Assembly (NCBI GenBank): GCA_032209605.1
Contig: JASFXZ010000026.1
Coordinates: forward strand, 3,720,001 to 3,784,000
Length of the DNA stretch: 64,000 nucleotides
Direction: 5' to 3'
From: Mactromeris polynyma
Taxonomy: Eukaryota; Mollusca; Bivalvia; Venerida; Mactridae
The notes under the pieces were generated by a model. That model was not told the origin of the DNA, made no database searches, and saw only the letters and a program-made list of their open reading frames with translations. Position numbers and translations under genes: made by a program. Positions 1-10,594 of this stretch are shown here, one piece after another (within the stretch, counting starts at the first letter, position 1; every line of letters starts with the position of its first letter).

Positions 1-315
1 ATATTTTTTAAATACAAGGTCTAGCTGTAATGAAATCAAATATACACAGTCTGGAATCCTGGATTAAATTCCCAATAGACTCCAAATTTAGAATGAAGAT
101 ATGAATCTATTAAAATGAGCGTTCGAAAGTGACTTATATTAACTGTGAAGCTTGACTCCAAAATTAAGAATGAAGATTTTAATACATCAAAATGAGTGGT
201 TGAAAAGACTAATATAAGCTGTGAAGCTTGTTTCACAGTACATCTACAAAATACAATTAATGAAAACAAAGCAATGAAAAATGTTATACAAACTATAGAT
301 GAACAAAATAGTTAC

Positions 316-468
316 CTGTTGTTTCATTTCTTGCAACTGCTCCTGCAGATGTTTTGATAAATTATGTATTTGTTGATGGTGGTTTTGTTGTTGAAGTTGC
401 AGCTGCTGTTGGTGCTGTTGTTCTTGTTGTTGTAACTGTTGTTTATGTTTTACATTTACTTCGGTGAG
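316..468 (-). CDS. Caspase copy 1, glutamine-rich exon of p10
   Basis: Internal exon of 153 bp (51 codons, phase 0 at both ends). The acceptor is ...ataatttcag before LTEVNVKHKQQ and the donor is CAG|GTAACT. It begins LTEVNVKHKQ, which fits the helix found after the p10 core in caspases ('LLxxLTEVNRxV'), and then becomes almost pure Q/H/L. It ends in a short amphipathic stretch (LSKHLQEQLQEMKQQ). Its phase matches the preceding p10 exon (1775-1881). The expected last strand (similar to SLTKKLFL in copy 2) is not found before position 1, so the gene runs off the left edge. The Q tract is absent from copy 2. Alternative: an exon of another coiled-coil gene, but strand, phase and sequence context favour the caspase. 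Confidence 0.68.
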
Positions 469-1429
469 CTGAAATTATCATAATTCTTTTAAAAATTTCA
501 AAAAAAAAGTATTAAAAAATACATCATATCAGGAAAGACACTTTCAAATACACAAGCATTCTAAATCACGACATTCTTTTAATAAAATATCTAAAAATTG
601 TATTAAAAAATACATCATACCCCAGGAAAGTTTAACATTACGATGACTTGTCCCAAAAACCCGATGTCAAGATGTATAACTGTAGCGACAACAACGACTA
701 GTTTCGCGGTAGTTAATTCCCCTGTATTTTGTTCTGAATCAACCGACCCGATGGTCCTTATCAAAAGATAAATATGTCAGTTTTCCACGCATTTGATAGT
801 ATACTTGACCTAGGGTTAGTGAGGATGTGAACAATTGTTCTATCATCAGAGTTGCTGCGAACTACTTTTACAGTATGGCACCGCAATGATCAAGGCACCA
901 CAATGAGCAAAGCACCGCAAAAGCGGTACCTGAAAATAGTACTTGGTGCTATTGAACATTATAATTTTAAACTAGAATTGCCATTTATAAGAAGACTTGC
1001 TATACAGTTTTCAACTGATTAAGTATCGCCCTGTCAATCGGTCGGTGAGTCCAGATATACAATATTTAGTTTAAGGCAAGAAATACTATCAGTTTTCAAG
1101 GAAATGTAACTTGGCAAACATAGCAATCAGAAGTGTAGATCCACCAAGGCATTTTAAGGAGAATTTATGACCCATTAACAGTTGTGCATCTCATGGTAAC
1201 ATTCATGACGAAGTGGGTAGCTCACATACGCACAAGGTGCTTAATGTGAGCTTATGTGAATGCCTGATGTCTAGTTTTAAGTTTGCGACCAGCATTGCTC
1301 AATGTTTTAGTATTTGCTACTCATTAAAAAGAATAGAATTGGAAAAAGGCGCCATCAGTAAAAGTTTGAGAAATATAAGAAAAATAAAATTGTGAAAAAG
1401 CTTCGCCACCTGTGAAATTTTGAGAAGTA

Positions 1430-2520
1430 AAAAATAAAATAATTGTTTTTCTTTTCCTCCTCGCCCCATCTTTTTCTATAACAAATCCGAAGAACTAACT
1501 ATCAATTTGGTGTGGACTAAAGGTAGAGATATTAAGGGATAATTTCTTACCTTTGGAATATCAAACATGGTAAATATTCACCTCAATGATAAGACCCCTG
1601 TTCTTCATTCAGATGAAATAAATATTTAGATTTAACGGCTCAGATTTGAAAAAAGTAGAGTTAGTAGGGCTCAATCAAGCAAAAGTAGGGGAAAAGTAGA
1701 CAACCTGATATAGTATAAACATTAAACTGGAGAGAGTGGTCACTGAGACAATAACATTAAAGAAATGTACAAACCCCATTCAGCAAGTTAATGAAATGTT
1801 CGGGTTTAGGTTGGTGACACAACTTATGATATAAAGCCTGCACAAACTGGGAAATATACTGATTGCCTTCTGGATTCACATCTGAAATAAAAAATGGAAG
1901 TTACATCCTTCGTACAATTTAAAACATACAGTATACAAGAATTACTATTTTATTTTAGTATTTAGGAGAGTTTTACACAGGTGAAAACAAAAGAAGTTAT
2001 GACATGTGTGTTGGTCAATCAAAAGCAACCAATTATGAAAAGTTGCCGAAAATATTTTCATGATTTGCAAAGCTAATCCAACTAATTAATAGCATAATTT
2101 ATTAAAGTGGCATTATATATTTTCCTCTCCTCTCCAGTGGCTGTACTGTACTTTCAATACACCAAATTGCATTGCATGGTACAAAAAGGTCTTTTGTAAG
2201 CTGATTTTAGTCAACAATCGAAAGTAGGAATTTTGACCTATCAAATAGGATTTTCTAATTTACCTTATGTATATAAAGCTTTGGGTTTCATAACATTGAA
2301 CACCTTTTCATACATGCTTTCTTGGCATGAATTGTCACATTGAACAGTTTAGAGTTCTTCAAGAAGAAAGTCAAGAGTTAAATGACTTATATAATATATA
2401 ATATTTTTGTCTGCAAGAATGCCATGCCTTACAAAATGGCGTAAACTTAGAAATGTTCGCGACAACAATATATTGCATTTTTTCATTGATAGACTATTTT
2501 GGGACTACAAATGTTCCCGT
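1430..2520. repeat. Segmental duplication, left copy (intron around p10 exon)
   Basis: This stretch aligns by eye with 62740-64000, including the p10 exon, its acceptor and the flanking intron on both sides. Shared landmarks are 'tagggataatttcttacc/tagggatgattccttacc', 'gaaataaaaaatggaagtt' and 'aatgccatgccttac'. The copies differ by many substitutions and small indels, so the duplication is not recent. It proves that the caspase exon was duplicated together with genomic DNA and not by retroposition. A fragment resembling its left part also occurs at 4780-5040. Confidence 0.75.
1775..1881 (-). CDS. Caspase copy 1, p10 (small subunit) core exon
   Basis: A 107-bp exon: acceptor tttttatttcag, 2 bases completing a split codon, then 35 codons beginning VNPEGNQYISQFVQAL and ending HFINLLNG, donor GGG|GTTTGT. 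It matches the caspase p10 segment 'R(N/S)PxxGSWFIQxLCxVL...DLLxLLT'. The position of the substrate-binding Arg just before N-P is Val, and the Trp of GSW is Gln. Both are normally important for the S1/S2 pockets, so loss of peptide binding is inferred. Reading through the weak GTTTGT donor would give a stop 5 codons later (VCTFL*), which is a possible alternative C-terminus. The exon for the first p10 strand lies upstream (2.0-2.9 kb) but I could not place it. Confidence 0.8.
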
Positions 2521-2880
2521 TTCTAAAGAAACCGCAAACATCGCTAATATAAAATAGCACAATAATACAGTAGTAAATGTATTTAATATATATTTCTTGT
2601 TTTGATAAATATATATATACGTAAATGAAATGAAAGTATAACAGTTATTTTGAGCATTGGTATTGTTTGTTTCATTCTCTCCCACTTTGCCTCCCTTTTA
2701 ATAAGCCTTATCGCCATATTCCAGTCCTTAGTGCCAAATGGCAATTGACAATAACAATAGCTGTAAACTTTCGAGATTTCATTGTTAGTGACAATTTTGA
2801 AACTACTTAAGTTCGCAGAATTACTATCCTCGTGAATTTTGCTAACTTGAAGTGTGAATATACTAATGATTTATATATAC

Positions 2881-3465
2881 TTCATCACCAACAGCCACAG
2901 AATCAACACAGACACCCATATCTACATTATCATCAGCAGCAGTGACAACAACAACAGAATCACCACTAGCCATCTTATCATCATCAGAAGCACCAACACA
3001 ATCATCCATGTTTACCTCATCATCAGCAGCAGTGATGACAGCAAGAAAATCACAACTATATATCTTATCATCATCAGAAGCACCAACACAATCATCCATG
3101 TTTACCTCATCATCAGCAGCAGTGATGACAGCAACAAAATCACCACTATCTATATTATAATCATCATCAGCAGCACTAACCCCCGTATTTACCCAGGTAT
3201 CATAATCAAAACTGTATTGACCTTTTATTTTGACTCCACGTGCTTGTATCAGGAACTGTTTTGGAACGCCAGCCAATAAAGGGCATTCCTTGGCAGAGAA
3301 CATGTTGATTATGACTTGTATATTAACTTCTTTACCATCTTTACATATTATGGTTCCCTTGCCACCATATGACAGAATCACCAGCATGAATATATATATA
3401 ATATGTATAGATAACTTTGTTACATTACCTTGTGTCTTCTCTTCCTTTAACTGTTTCAGTAATTC
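2881..3465 (-). CDS. Caspase copy 1, p20 catalytic region with both catalytic residues lost, plus acidic repeat linker
   Basis: Acceptor tttttttcag, then ELLKQLKEEKTQ, directly following the LTEQ of exon 3922-4086 in phase 0. The block FMLVILSYGGKGTI...CPLLAGVPKQFLIQARG is the caspase p20 core ('VxLSHGxxGxI...CPxLxGKPKxFxIQACRG'). The catalytic His codon is TAT (Tyr, 3367-3369). The catalytic Cys codon is absent between Ala (3241-3243) and Arg (3238-3240), an in-frame 3-base loss. A donor TGG|GTAAAT at 3192 could end the exon at 3193. Without splicing the frame stays open through about 100 acidic codons made of 30-residue repeats, to a donor-like GAA|GTATAT at 2880. The enzyme is predicted to be proteolytically dead. 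A role as a decoy or scaffold is inferred by analogy with c-FLIP. Confidence 0.85.
2930..3180 (-). repeat. 90-bp coding tandem repeat in the caspase linker
   Basis: The unit recurs at exactly 90 bp ('atcatccatg' at 3001 and 3091), about three copies. On the minus strand each encodes 30 residues with a DF(V/L)AVITAADDEV core followed by NMDDCVGASDDDK. Each complete copy contains a donor-like GAG|GTAAAC. The period is a multiple of three and there is no stop, so copy number can change without breaking the frame. Confidence 0.85.
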
Positions 3466-3921
3466 CTGAAAAAATGACATCATGATCCAAAATATGCATT
3501 CCATGAATATGTGTAATATCTCTAAAAACACTTTCCCTTTACAAATTGTCCATAATTCTGGTGCCAGGAGATGTAATGCTAATCATTCAAATACATGAAC
3601 AGGTTTAAGCATGAAATTTGTCTTTAAAACTCCAACAGAATTAATCTAGACAAATAAAATGTTGTATCTTCTTAGGCATATCAATTTGAATTGGGCTATT
3701 TGAAACTATGAATTATTCGAAATAAAATTCCAGACTCGACAAAGGCAAATGAACAAGGTCTGACTGTATTTTACAAAAGCACTTGTTTATCCTCCATAAA
3801 CACTGAATATTTATTTACAGCTTCCAAAAAAACATGGTACAGTTTTATACAAATGTATGCACTTTAAAATTTGTATTCATATTACTGACTAACCAACCAA
3901 CAAGAGCAATAAACAATAAAC

Positions 3922-4086
3922 CTGTTCAGTAAGACTTGTGCAAGTATTCACATTAACACCAAATTGCTTGAGGACTTGGTCCATATCCATATCAGCAATG
4001 TTCCTGTCTTCAAAGTTCTCGTTATCATAGTCTCTGTTACATATGACCCGTGCACGTCTTGTAAGATCTTTGGACATCGGATATAC
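3922..4086 (-). CDS. Caspase copy 1, start of p20
   Basis: A 55-codon exon, phase 0 at both ends. Acceptor taattattgtag, donor CAG|GTTTAT. It starts VYPMSKDLTRRARVICN, matching the 'YxMxxxxRGxxLIIN' entry strand of caspases. EDRNIADMDMDQVLKQFG then matches 'xRxGTDVDxxxLxxxFxxLG', and the exon ends in TCTSLTEQ ('NLTAxE'). The Arg of the R-x-G-T-D motif, which lines the S1 pocket, is kept (R28 of the exon), but G-T is I-A. The exon joins in frame to 3465. The preceding CARD exon ends in another phase if its best donor is used, so a small exon between them may be missing from this model. Confidence 0.82.
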
Positions 4087-4480
4087 CTACAATAATTAAA
4101 CAATATCAAGCTACAAGGGTTCTTTTGTGGAACATTCTAATAATTGTCATGAACAATGATAGATCAGTGGGTTGTAGTTATTTCGGGGCTCTAGAAGAAA
4201 AATTCAAAGACACTTGTCCCGCATAAATGGAAATGTAAAAAAGGAAGCTCATTGTCCCAAAATATCGGACAATTTAGTAACAAATAAACATACACAATGA
4301 CAGCTCCACAATCTAAAATTTTTAATCACATGTGTGTGTGGGACTGTAACTGAACAATTGCTGATGTTGGTAAGCTTTAAACACTGACTTGTCCGGGACT
4401 TACTCCAACTAAACTGTTGGTAGCCCGTTTCAGCATTAGACTAGTCCGGGACGTCGGGCTAGTGGCTTTCTATACTATAT

Positions 4481-4710
4481 AATACCCTAGGCAAATTGGC
4501 TAGCAAAACTTCGTAATGCATGAATATTCGCTAGCATTTCTCGGCCAATGAAATGGATGATAACACAAAAGAAGCAATCTCCTTTGTGAAGACCTATTGC
4601 TCAGAACCGCGATTGTATCCGTACCTCCTCGGCAATTTCCGTATAGCACGAGGTGTGTGTCATGCGGCCAATCAAGTGGCTGAATTTTAATTTGCCCAGG
4701 GTATCATATA
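4481..4710. mobile_element. MITE with ATACCCTxGGCAAATT ends
   Basis: About 230 bp bounded by inverted ends ATACCCTAGGCAAATT (left) and AATTTGCCCAGGGTAT (right), in an intron of the caspase gene. No coding capacity. The superfamily is not assigned. Confidence 0.6.
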
Positions 4711-4779
4711 TGTTATGAATAGCCTGGGTACCAAGGCTGAGTCAGACCTTCTAGTTTAAACCAAAGGAGTAAAAGAAGG

Positions 4780-5040
4780 CCGTCAACTCACCTCTTTGCA
4801 AAAGGTAGGGATAAAGTAGGGATATTATAGGGATAGTAGGAAGGATTCCTTACGATTGGAAAATCAAAAATGGTCAAAATTCACCGCACTGCACACTCTC
4901 CATGATAAGACCTCAGTGCTTTATGCAGCAGAAATAAAAAAAATAAGTTTACACATGAGATTTGAAAAATGTAAGGTTAAAAGTGCTCCTTCAAAAAAAC
5001 AGATATACAAACAACATCTTCCTCTCTGCATTGTCCCACT
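4780..5040. repeat. Dispersed repeat ('gtagggata' family)
   Basis: This shares 'gtcaactcacctcttt', repeated 'tagggata' and 'ccatgataagacct' with 1510-1700 and 62745-63010. It is a dispersed, non-coding element lying in caspase introns of both copies. Its ends are not clear. Confidence 0.55.
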
Positions 5041-5084
5041 GTGAATTATATATTATATATTATATTCCCTATATATCTCTACGT

Positions 5085-5420
5085 AAAACAGGTTGCACCT
5101 AGGACATGGCCAATTTTGACCCCATGGGCATATTTTGACAAATCTTGGTAGAGGACCACCAAATATCTAAACTCTAGGCCTTTCAGTTTCAGACAAGAAG
5201 ATGTTTCCTTTCCGTTGCAATGGCAGTGAGAGTTCAGATTTTTGAAAGGGCACCACAAAAGGAACATCCAAGTGAAGTTTCATCAAAATTGGCCAAGCTG
5301 TTTAGGAGATGTTGTTTGAAGCAACTGTTGCCAGACGCCGGACTTTGGGCGATGGGAAAAGATAAAAAGAGGACAGCAGCTGAAAAGAGGAAGATTCTAA
5401 GCCCTGATCATAAACACTAA
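5085..5420. repeat. Dispersed bivalve-type repeat
   Basis: Contains the stretch 'gtgaagtttcatcaaaatt' followed by 'ggccaagctgtttagga', which I recognise as a very common dispersed repeat type in bivalve genomes. The 66-codon open frame inside it is therefore not taken as a gene. Confidence 0.5.
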
Positions 5421-6283
5421 TTATCAAGTAATTTCTTTCTCTGTAAATGTATGACTGTAACGAGGACGTATAAACCATGGAATGGAAACATCCTGCTATG
5501 TGTGTTTAAAGTTGTTTGAACTCTCCCGAGAGGCGTGATTTTCTTCCGAGATCTAACCAACGATAACTATTTTGCGACGTCCGCCGTCTTGTTTCTGAAT
5601 CTACAGAAGTTGACATTTTGATCCGCCAAAATCGTCATATTTAAGCATTTCTGAAGTCTTGACTGACACATTTTTAAATTACTATTATTACACAATTAAG
5701 AATTACACAGATCAATAAGTAATTACACAGACATGTAAGTGCTAATCAACAGAGCCAGCCACGGACGAAAATGAACAGAGATTTCCTACTAATGCCTATC
5801 AATAAAGTGGTGGAAATTCACGGTACATACCGTTTGGGTAAATTATTTCTTGTTATCGTTTCACTGATATCAGCCAGTTTCCAATCCATTGTTTATGTAT
5901 CCATGATTGTAACCATTCAATACTTAGAAAAACTTCCCACTGCAGAAAACCTGCTTGTCAGACTACACTAATAATCAGGAAATATGACAGTGATTTGTTT
6001 TGATTTGCCTGTGCCTTTTCAATTGGGAAAATACATGTGCCAAATTTGGGGAAATAAGAGCATGGTTATTTTACATATAAATGTTTTAATTTCCTGCTTT
6101 TGCTAAATGTATTATTACTTTTCTCTCTCCATCTTAAAGTGCTCTTTCAGGATGGTAAAAAGTCAGTAACAAAATTTATTATATTTTTTTTACTTTTTGG
6201 GGGAAAAATAACTTTTTTGTTGGGGGAAACAGCCGAAATTTGGAAGTAAAATTGTACAAAAAAAAACAAATATGAGTACATAC

Positions 6284-6587
6284 TAATATTTCCAACAGGA
6301 GTCACTGATCCCTTTGATGGTTTATCTTTCATTGAAACCTGTACAGGTATTGGCATGGGATTTTGGTTCCCGTTTTTTTTCGATGATTGTGCATTATCTT
6401 CCTTGCCGGTTTCATCCTCAGCTTGGATAGGACAATCTCCTATTTTTCTGTTTGATTTTAACTTCTCAGCAATGTGATCTTGATGTGTCCTCATAAGAGC
6501 TTCACAGAAATAATCAAATGCGTGTGGGCCTTTTTTAGGAAGCGTGTCTAACAGTTTACGAATTTTGTTAGAGGGTGTTTTCTCAGC
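6284..6587 (-). CDS. Caspase copy 1, second half of CARD domain
   Basis: Acceptor ttttttccttgcag. The exon begins AEKTPSNKIRKLLDTL, followed by PKKGPHAFDYFCEALMRT and HQDHIAEKL. This is the classic C-terminal half of a CARD ('xxRxLLDxLPxRGPxAFxxFCEALxxTxQxHLAxLL', as in caspase-2 and caspase-9). A polar linker of about 55 residues follows. The best donor is ATTA|GTATGT at 6283 (phase 1). A weaker alternative, GGATCA|GTGACT, would give phase 0 and join directly to 4086. CARDs act by homotypic binding to adaptor CARDs, which fits an initiator-type caspase or a regulator of one. Confidence 0.85.
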
Positions 6588-6859
6588 CTGCAAGGAAAAA
6601 ACTCAAATGAGCTGTTCCACAACTATAACTTGTATGACTGACCACGCCTTTGTCTATAGTTCCCAGAGGTCAGACTATCTAACCCATTCCCAATGCCAAA
6701 TATATTGTTTTTTCCCAATCAGAAGCACTTACGAAAAATCGTCCACCGGAGCGACCTGATATATCTTTAAGCTCTTTAAATAACTCTGGCCGTAATGGTC
6801 CCTTGTGTCATAAAAAATAATTTTTGTTGACATTTTGTGTGTCTTTTTGAAAGTTGATA

Positions 6860-7577
6860 CAGGAGCGTAGCGTGACTAATTCGAAGTTTACTCAAAGGGG
6901 GGCTGTGGGGGTCTCCTCCGGGAAATTTTGAAAACAAGAAAGGTAAATGGTGTAATCTGGTGTATTTCGAGCGTTTATTTGCTAAGATCGCTCAGACAAC
7001 ATCTGCCTTAATATACTGATCTATTTGTTGCACTATAAATCAAACTCAGAAAACCAGAGCGAGCCTCCATTTCTTCCTCCGAGCAAATATATCGACCACT
7101 CTTTCGGACACAATTTATTTTTCTCTATATATGTTCAACAGACCAAACCCGGACAGTCGATTCGAAGTCATGGTATTGCATGGCTCACAACTGCCATTAA
7201 ATGGTGATGCCATTTTGAAATTTCACGCAGTTTAAACAAGTCATGCGACTTGTCTCGGCATTTGAGTATGACTCAACAGTATGATAGGGGGATAATACCG
7301 AGGTATTAATGTAGACTGCAAAAACGGACATGAGCACCTCGAACTTATATTCAATGAGATCATGCAAATCGACCTCTCTTCATTCGATAGTGATTCGAAT
7401 TCAAGATAGAAGAATATCATCTAAAATAGTTTTTACTTTATTTGAAAGATCATCACACGTTAACCCCCTTTCATAAGTTTTTCTTGCTATTATTATGCGT
7501 ATTGATTTTCAAAAGTCTGGATTGCATTTTCAAAGTTTACTCGAACGAGTAATCGAGTATGGCACGCTACGCGCCTG
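6860..7577. mobile_element. hAT-like non-autonomous DNA transposon
   Basis: Left end CAGGAGCGTAGCGTG and right end CACGCTACGCGCCTG are inverted repeats of the CAGGxGCGTAGC type. The flanks (ttgata / ctgatata) could be a degraded target duplication. 718 bp with no credible ORF. It lies in the intron between caspase exons 1 and 2. Confidence 0.55.
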
Positions 7578-8064
7578 CTGATATAAGAAATGTCGAGTCG
7601 AATGCTTGTTTATATAAAATTTAGATATGAAAGGCCTGTTCTTTCTAGCTACGAAAATTCCAAAAATAGGAGGACTTTGAAGTGATTAAAGTCTTTCCAA
7701 ATTGGCAATTTTACAACCCAATTTTTTCCAATTTATCAAGCAGGGGCGGATCCAGGATTTGGTCTTAGTCTTAATAATAAATCAGAATCGCTTATTTGAA
7801 AATCTTATAATTAAAGATATCTGTATATTTCCGTACATACATGTAAGGTTGGGGAATTTTAGGAGGGGGGGATCCACTAGTGTCAAGGGACTTTTCCCAA
7901 AATTGACAGAAAAAGGCCTGCTGACCAAAAATCCATTTTCCGGTTTCTGCATTTTCTAACAGATATATATGTCCAGAGAATCAACTGTACAGTTGCCATC
8001 AATTCATGATTCAAAAATAGTTTGATGACAACTGCTATCAGTTGTAAATGTTCAATTAGAGTAC

Positions 8065-8650
8065 AAACAAGAGGGCCATGATGGCCCTATATTGCTCACC
8101 TGAGTATATTGCCATGTTGGACTCAAGAGAGTCCACGAGGATTTTCAAAGATTTGACATTGTAATCTACTTTTTGACCCCACATGACCCAGTATCACACT
8201 GGACTTGCATTTTATTAAGACAAACACTCTAATTAAGTTTTATGTAGTTCTGGTAGAAAATGCAGCCTCCGAGAATCCACAAGGATTTTCCATCATTTGA
8301 TCATGTCACCTAGTTTGTGATCCCAGATAACCCAGTTTCTATGTTGACCTAGATTTTTTAAGGCGAACATTTTGACCATGTCTCATATAGATAAAGTAAA
8401 AAATGAGACATCTGGAGAGTTAACAAGGTTTTACTTTAATTGGACCTAGTGACCTAGTTTTTACCCTAGATGATCCAGTTTCAAACTTGACCTAGCTTTT
8501 ATAAAGACAATTATTTTGACCATGTCTCATATAGATATCCAACATGTGACCCAGGTTGACTTAGATTTCTTTGAGACAAACATTCTGACCAAGTGTCATG
8601 CAGAGAAGGTATACAAATGTTACCTCTAGAGTGTTAACAAGCTAAAATTG
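8065..8650. repeat. Dispersed bivalve repeat ('gggccatgatggccc')
   Basis: Begins 'acaagagggccatgatggcc' and contains internal imperfect repeats with 'ttgaccatgtctcatatagat' (8370, 8515). The stretch at 8225-8360 recurs at 9065-9083 plus 9652-9745. Non-coding. Confidence 0.6.
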
Positions 8651-8989
8651 TTGACGACGGACACAGAGCGATCCCAATAGCTCACATTGAGCAATTCGTA
8701 TCTGACAGTTGTGTACTATAGAGTGTTAACAAGCTTAATTATCCACTATTGAATTTGAAGACGACGGACACACCTTGAGCACTTTGTAAACATTTTAAGA
8801 CAACATATTGTTTAATTTAAGTGTTGCCACGATGGCAGTTGTGTGTTATAAAGTATAGTAAGGTTTAATAATAACCATAGACGGAATGAAGTGTGTTTCA
8901 AAGTAATTTCATGCAAGAAAACAAGCAATATCAAAGCCATTTTTGATTTTATTGTATCCTACCAGACATCTACAGCAAAGACCAATTTA

Positions 8990-9760
8990 GACAGAAGTGT
9001 TCAGGGTTTCCATTTGACCTTGGAGATGCCTTTTGACCTCTGGAATTTCTGAAGACAAACATTCTGATTAAGTTTTATGTAGTTTGTAGTTTAGTGAACC
9101 TTCTGTCGGAACCTTAACTATGACTTAACTCTACAGAACCACAGCTTTCGTAGAATACATATTTATTAGCATGTGACTTAAAGTACCCGTCAAGTACGGT
9201 ACGAGTCCAAACCCTGTCTCTATTAGGATGCAGAGCACAATCATTTAAATAGCGTACATCTACGCAATACAGATTACAGGTGGCCGGAGTAGTTCATTCT
9301 TTGACAGTAGTGGGTCACGCTTTCCTACGGAATGTCCAATTCACAACAACATATAAACAAGTATACATCAATTAAAGCACGGTTATAGCGCATTAGGATA
9401 CACTTGAGTAAATGTCAGTCCGCCTACGACGGTCCCTTTTGATATATTAAATGTATCACAACATATATCACTGTCGCTAGGTGTATTTCCGTAGTCCATT
9501 ATGACCCTCCGGCTATTGTAACTGTCACCTGACAACTTGCATTCTGTATTTACGCATTTCAATATACATGTATGTGTAATATAATAACATGCAATTAAAT
9601 GGTAACATCTTTCTTATATATATGTGTTATGTGTATAAGACTACACCACAAGTTCTGGTAGAAAATGCAGCCTTCGAGAATCCACAAGGATTTTCCATCA
9701 TTTGATCATGTCGCCTAGTTTGTGATCCCAGATGACCCTCTGAAATTTCAAATAAAACAC
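8990..9760. repeat. Second copy of the dispersed repeat, split by an insertion
   Basis: 'gattaagttttatgtag' ending near 9083 and 'ttctggtagaaaatgcag' starting at 9652 are contiguous in the copy at 8232-8270. The intervening ~570 bp is therefore an insertion. Confidence 0.6.
9084..9651. mobile_element. ~570-bp insertion with imperfect inverted ends
   Basis: The ends read TTTGTAGTTTAGTG on the left and, reverse-complemented, CTTGTGGTGTAGTC on the right. These are imperfect inverted repeats. The empty site is seen in the paralogous repeat at about 8250. No coding capacity. The family is not recognised. Confidence 0.5.
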
Positions 9761-9931
9761 GTTTCGACCCTAAGGATTCTGGCTGAAGGGTCAATTTTTC
9801 TCTAAATGAAAGGTTGGGTATCAAATGGTAAAATCCAGTAAAATTAATTTTAACTGACCCTTGAGATTCAGCATCTAGTGAATATCAAAGTTTCTCTTGC
9901 AAAATTTCATCTACAGACATCAGAAGACAAG

Positions 9932-10385
9932 ATACTACAAACCTAGAAATTATTTCGCGCATTTTAATTTAGCTAACTATGCAATGATAGTCATTCCACG
10001 AACTTAATGTAGTCGCGAAATCGTCACTAAGGATGAAATCGCGAACGTTTCTAGCTATTGTTTTTGTCAATTGTCATTATGCTCTAAGTACTAGTTTATG
10101 GCGATGAAGCTTATTAATTTCGTAAAAGAGAAACAAAGTAAGGATAATGAAATCAACGAAGTACTGTGAACTAGAAATTAGTTAAACCCGCTTTTCAACT
10201 ATGGAATTCGAGAAACTAGTAATCTCCTTGTCCGTTATAATGATTATACAAATATTTTGCAATTTAATATCAGCGATTTTCACGGGGTCGTTAGAAACGT
10301 GAACATTTATAGTCGCGAAATAGTCTATCAATGGAAAAACGTGAAATACTGTTGCCGCGAACATTTCTAGGTTTACAGTATTACA
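9932..10385. mobile_element. MITE with 'AAACCTAGAAATxxTCGCG' ends
   Basis: Left end 'actacaaacctagaaatt' followed by 'atttcgcgc'. The right end, reverse-complemented, is 'actgtaaacctagaaatg' followed by 'ttcgcgg'. The interior is rich in 'gtcgcgaaat' motifs and non-coding. Related short matches occur at 2440-2470. Confidence 0.5.
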
Positions 10386-10433
10386 AACACAATTTATTCA
10401 TAAATGCTACTATTATGCTCTTTGATTTCTTAC

Positions 10434-10568
10434 CATAATTTTTTGATACAAAGGGGGTGTTAAAGTTCTTTTTTCGATAAGAACATCACAGACTCCTTCC
10501 AAATCCGACAATTCGTGTACCACATAACAACGATTATCTATCAAAGCTGTCTTATGGTTTTCGTCCAT
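10434..10568 (-). CDS. Caspase copy 1, first coding exon (CARD N-half)
   Basis: 45 codons from ATG (10566-10568) to donor ATG|GTAAGA at 10433. The protein starts MDENHKTALIDNRCYVV and continues HELSDLEGVCDVLIEKR. It has the length, helix pattern and 'LxxxRxxLVxELxxxxVxDxLxxxxxLT' spacing of a CARD start, as in caspase-9. The phase joins directly to 6587. A candidate acceptor (ccttttcag, 10570) lies one base before the ATG, so an upstream 5' UTR exon is likely. No promoter could be identified. Confidence 0.82.
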
Positions 10569-10594
10569 ACTGAAAAGGAGGAGAGCTCAAATTA

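Noticed and set aside
2494..2685. 63-codon minus-strand frame as a caspase exon
   Set aside because: No caspase similarity, and the duplicated copy near 63.9 kb does not preserve it.
2854..3160. Plus-strand frames rich in Ser/Thr/Ile over the linker repeats
   Set aside because: They are shadows of the 90-bp repeat, whose minus strand is in frame with the caspase.
3429..3465. 37-bp mini-exon ending at AAG|GTAATG
   Set aside because: The following intron would be only ~25 bp. Reading through keeps the caspase frame to LSYG.
5220..5420. 66-codon plus-strand frame
   Set aside because: Lies wholly in a common dispersed bivalve-type repeat.
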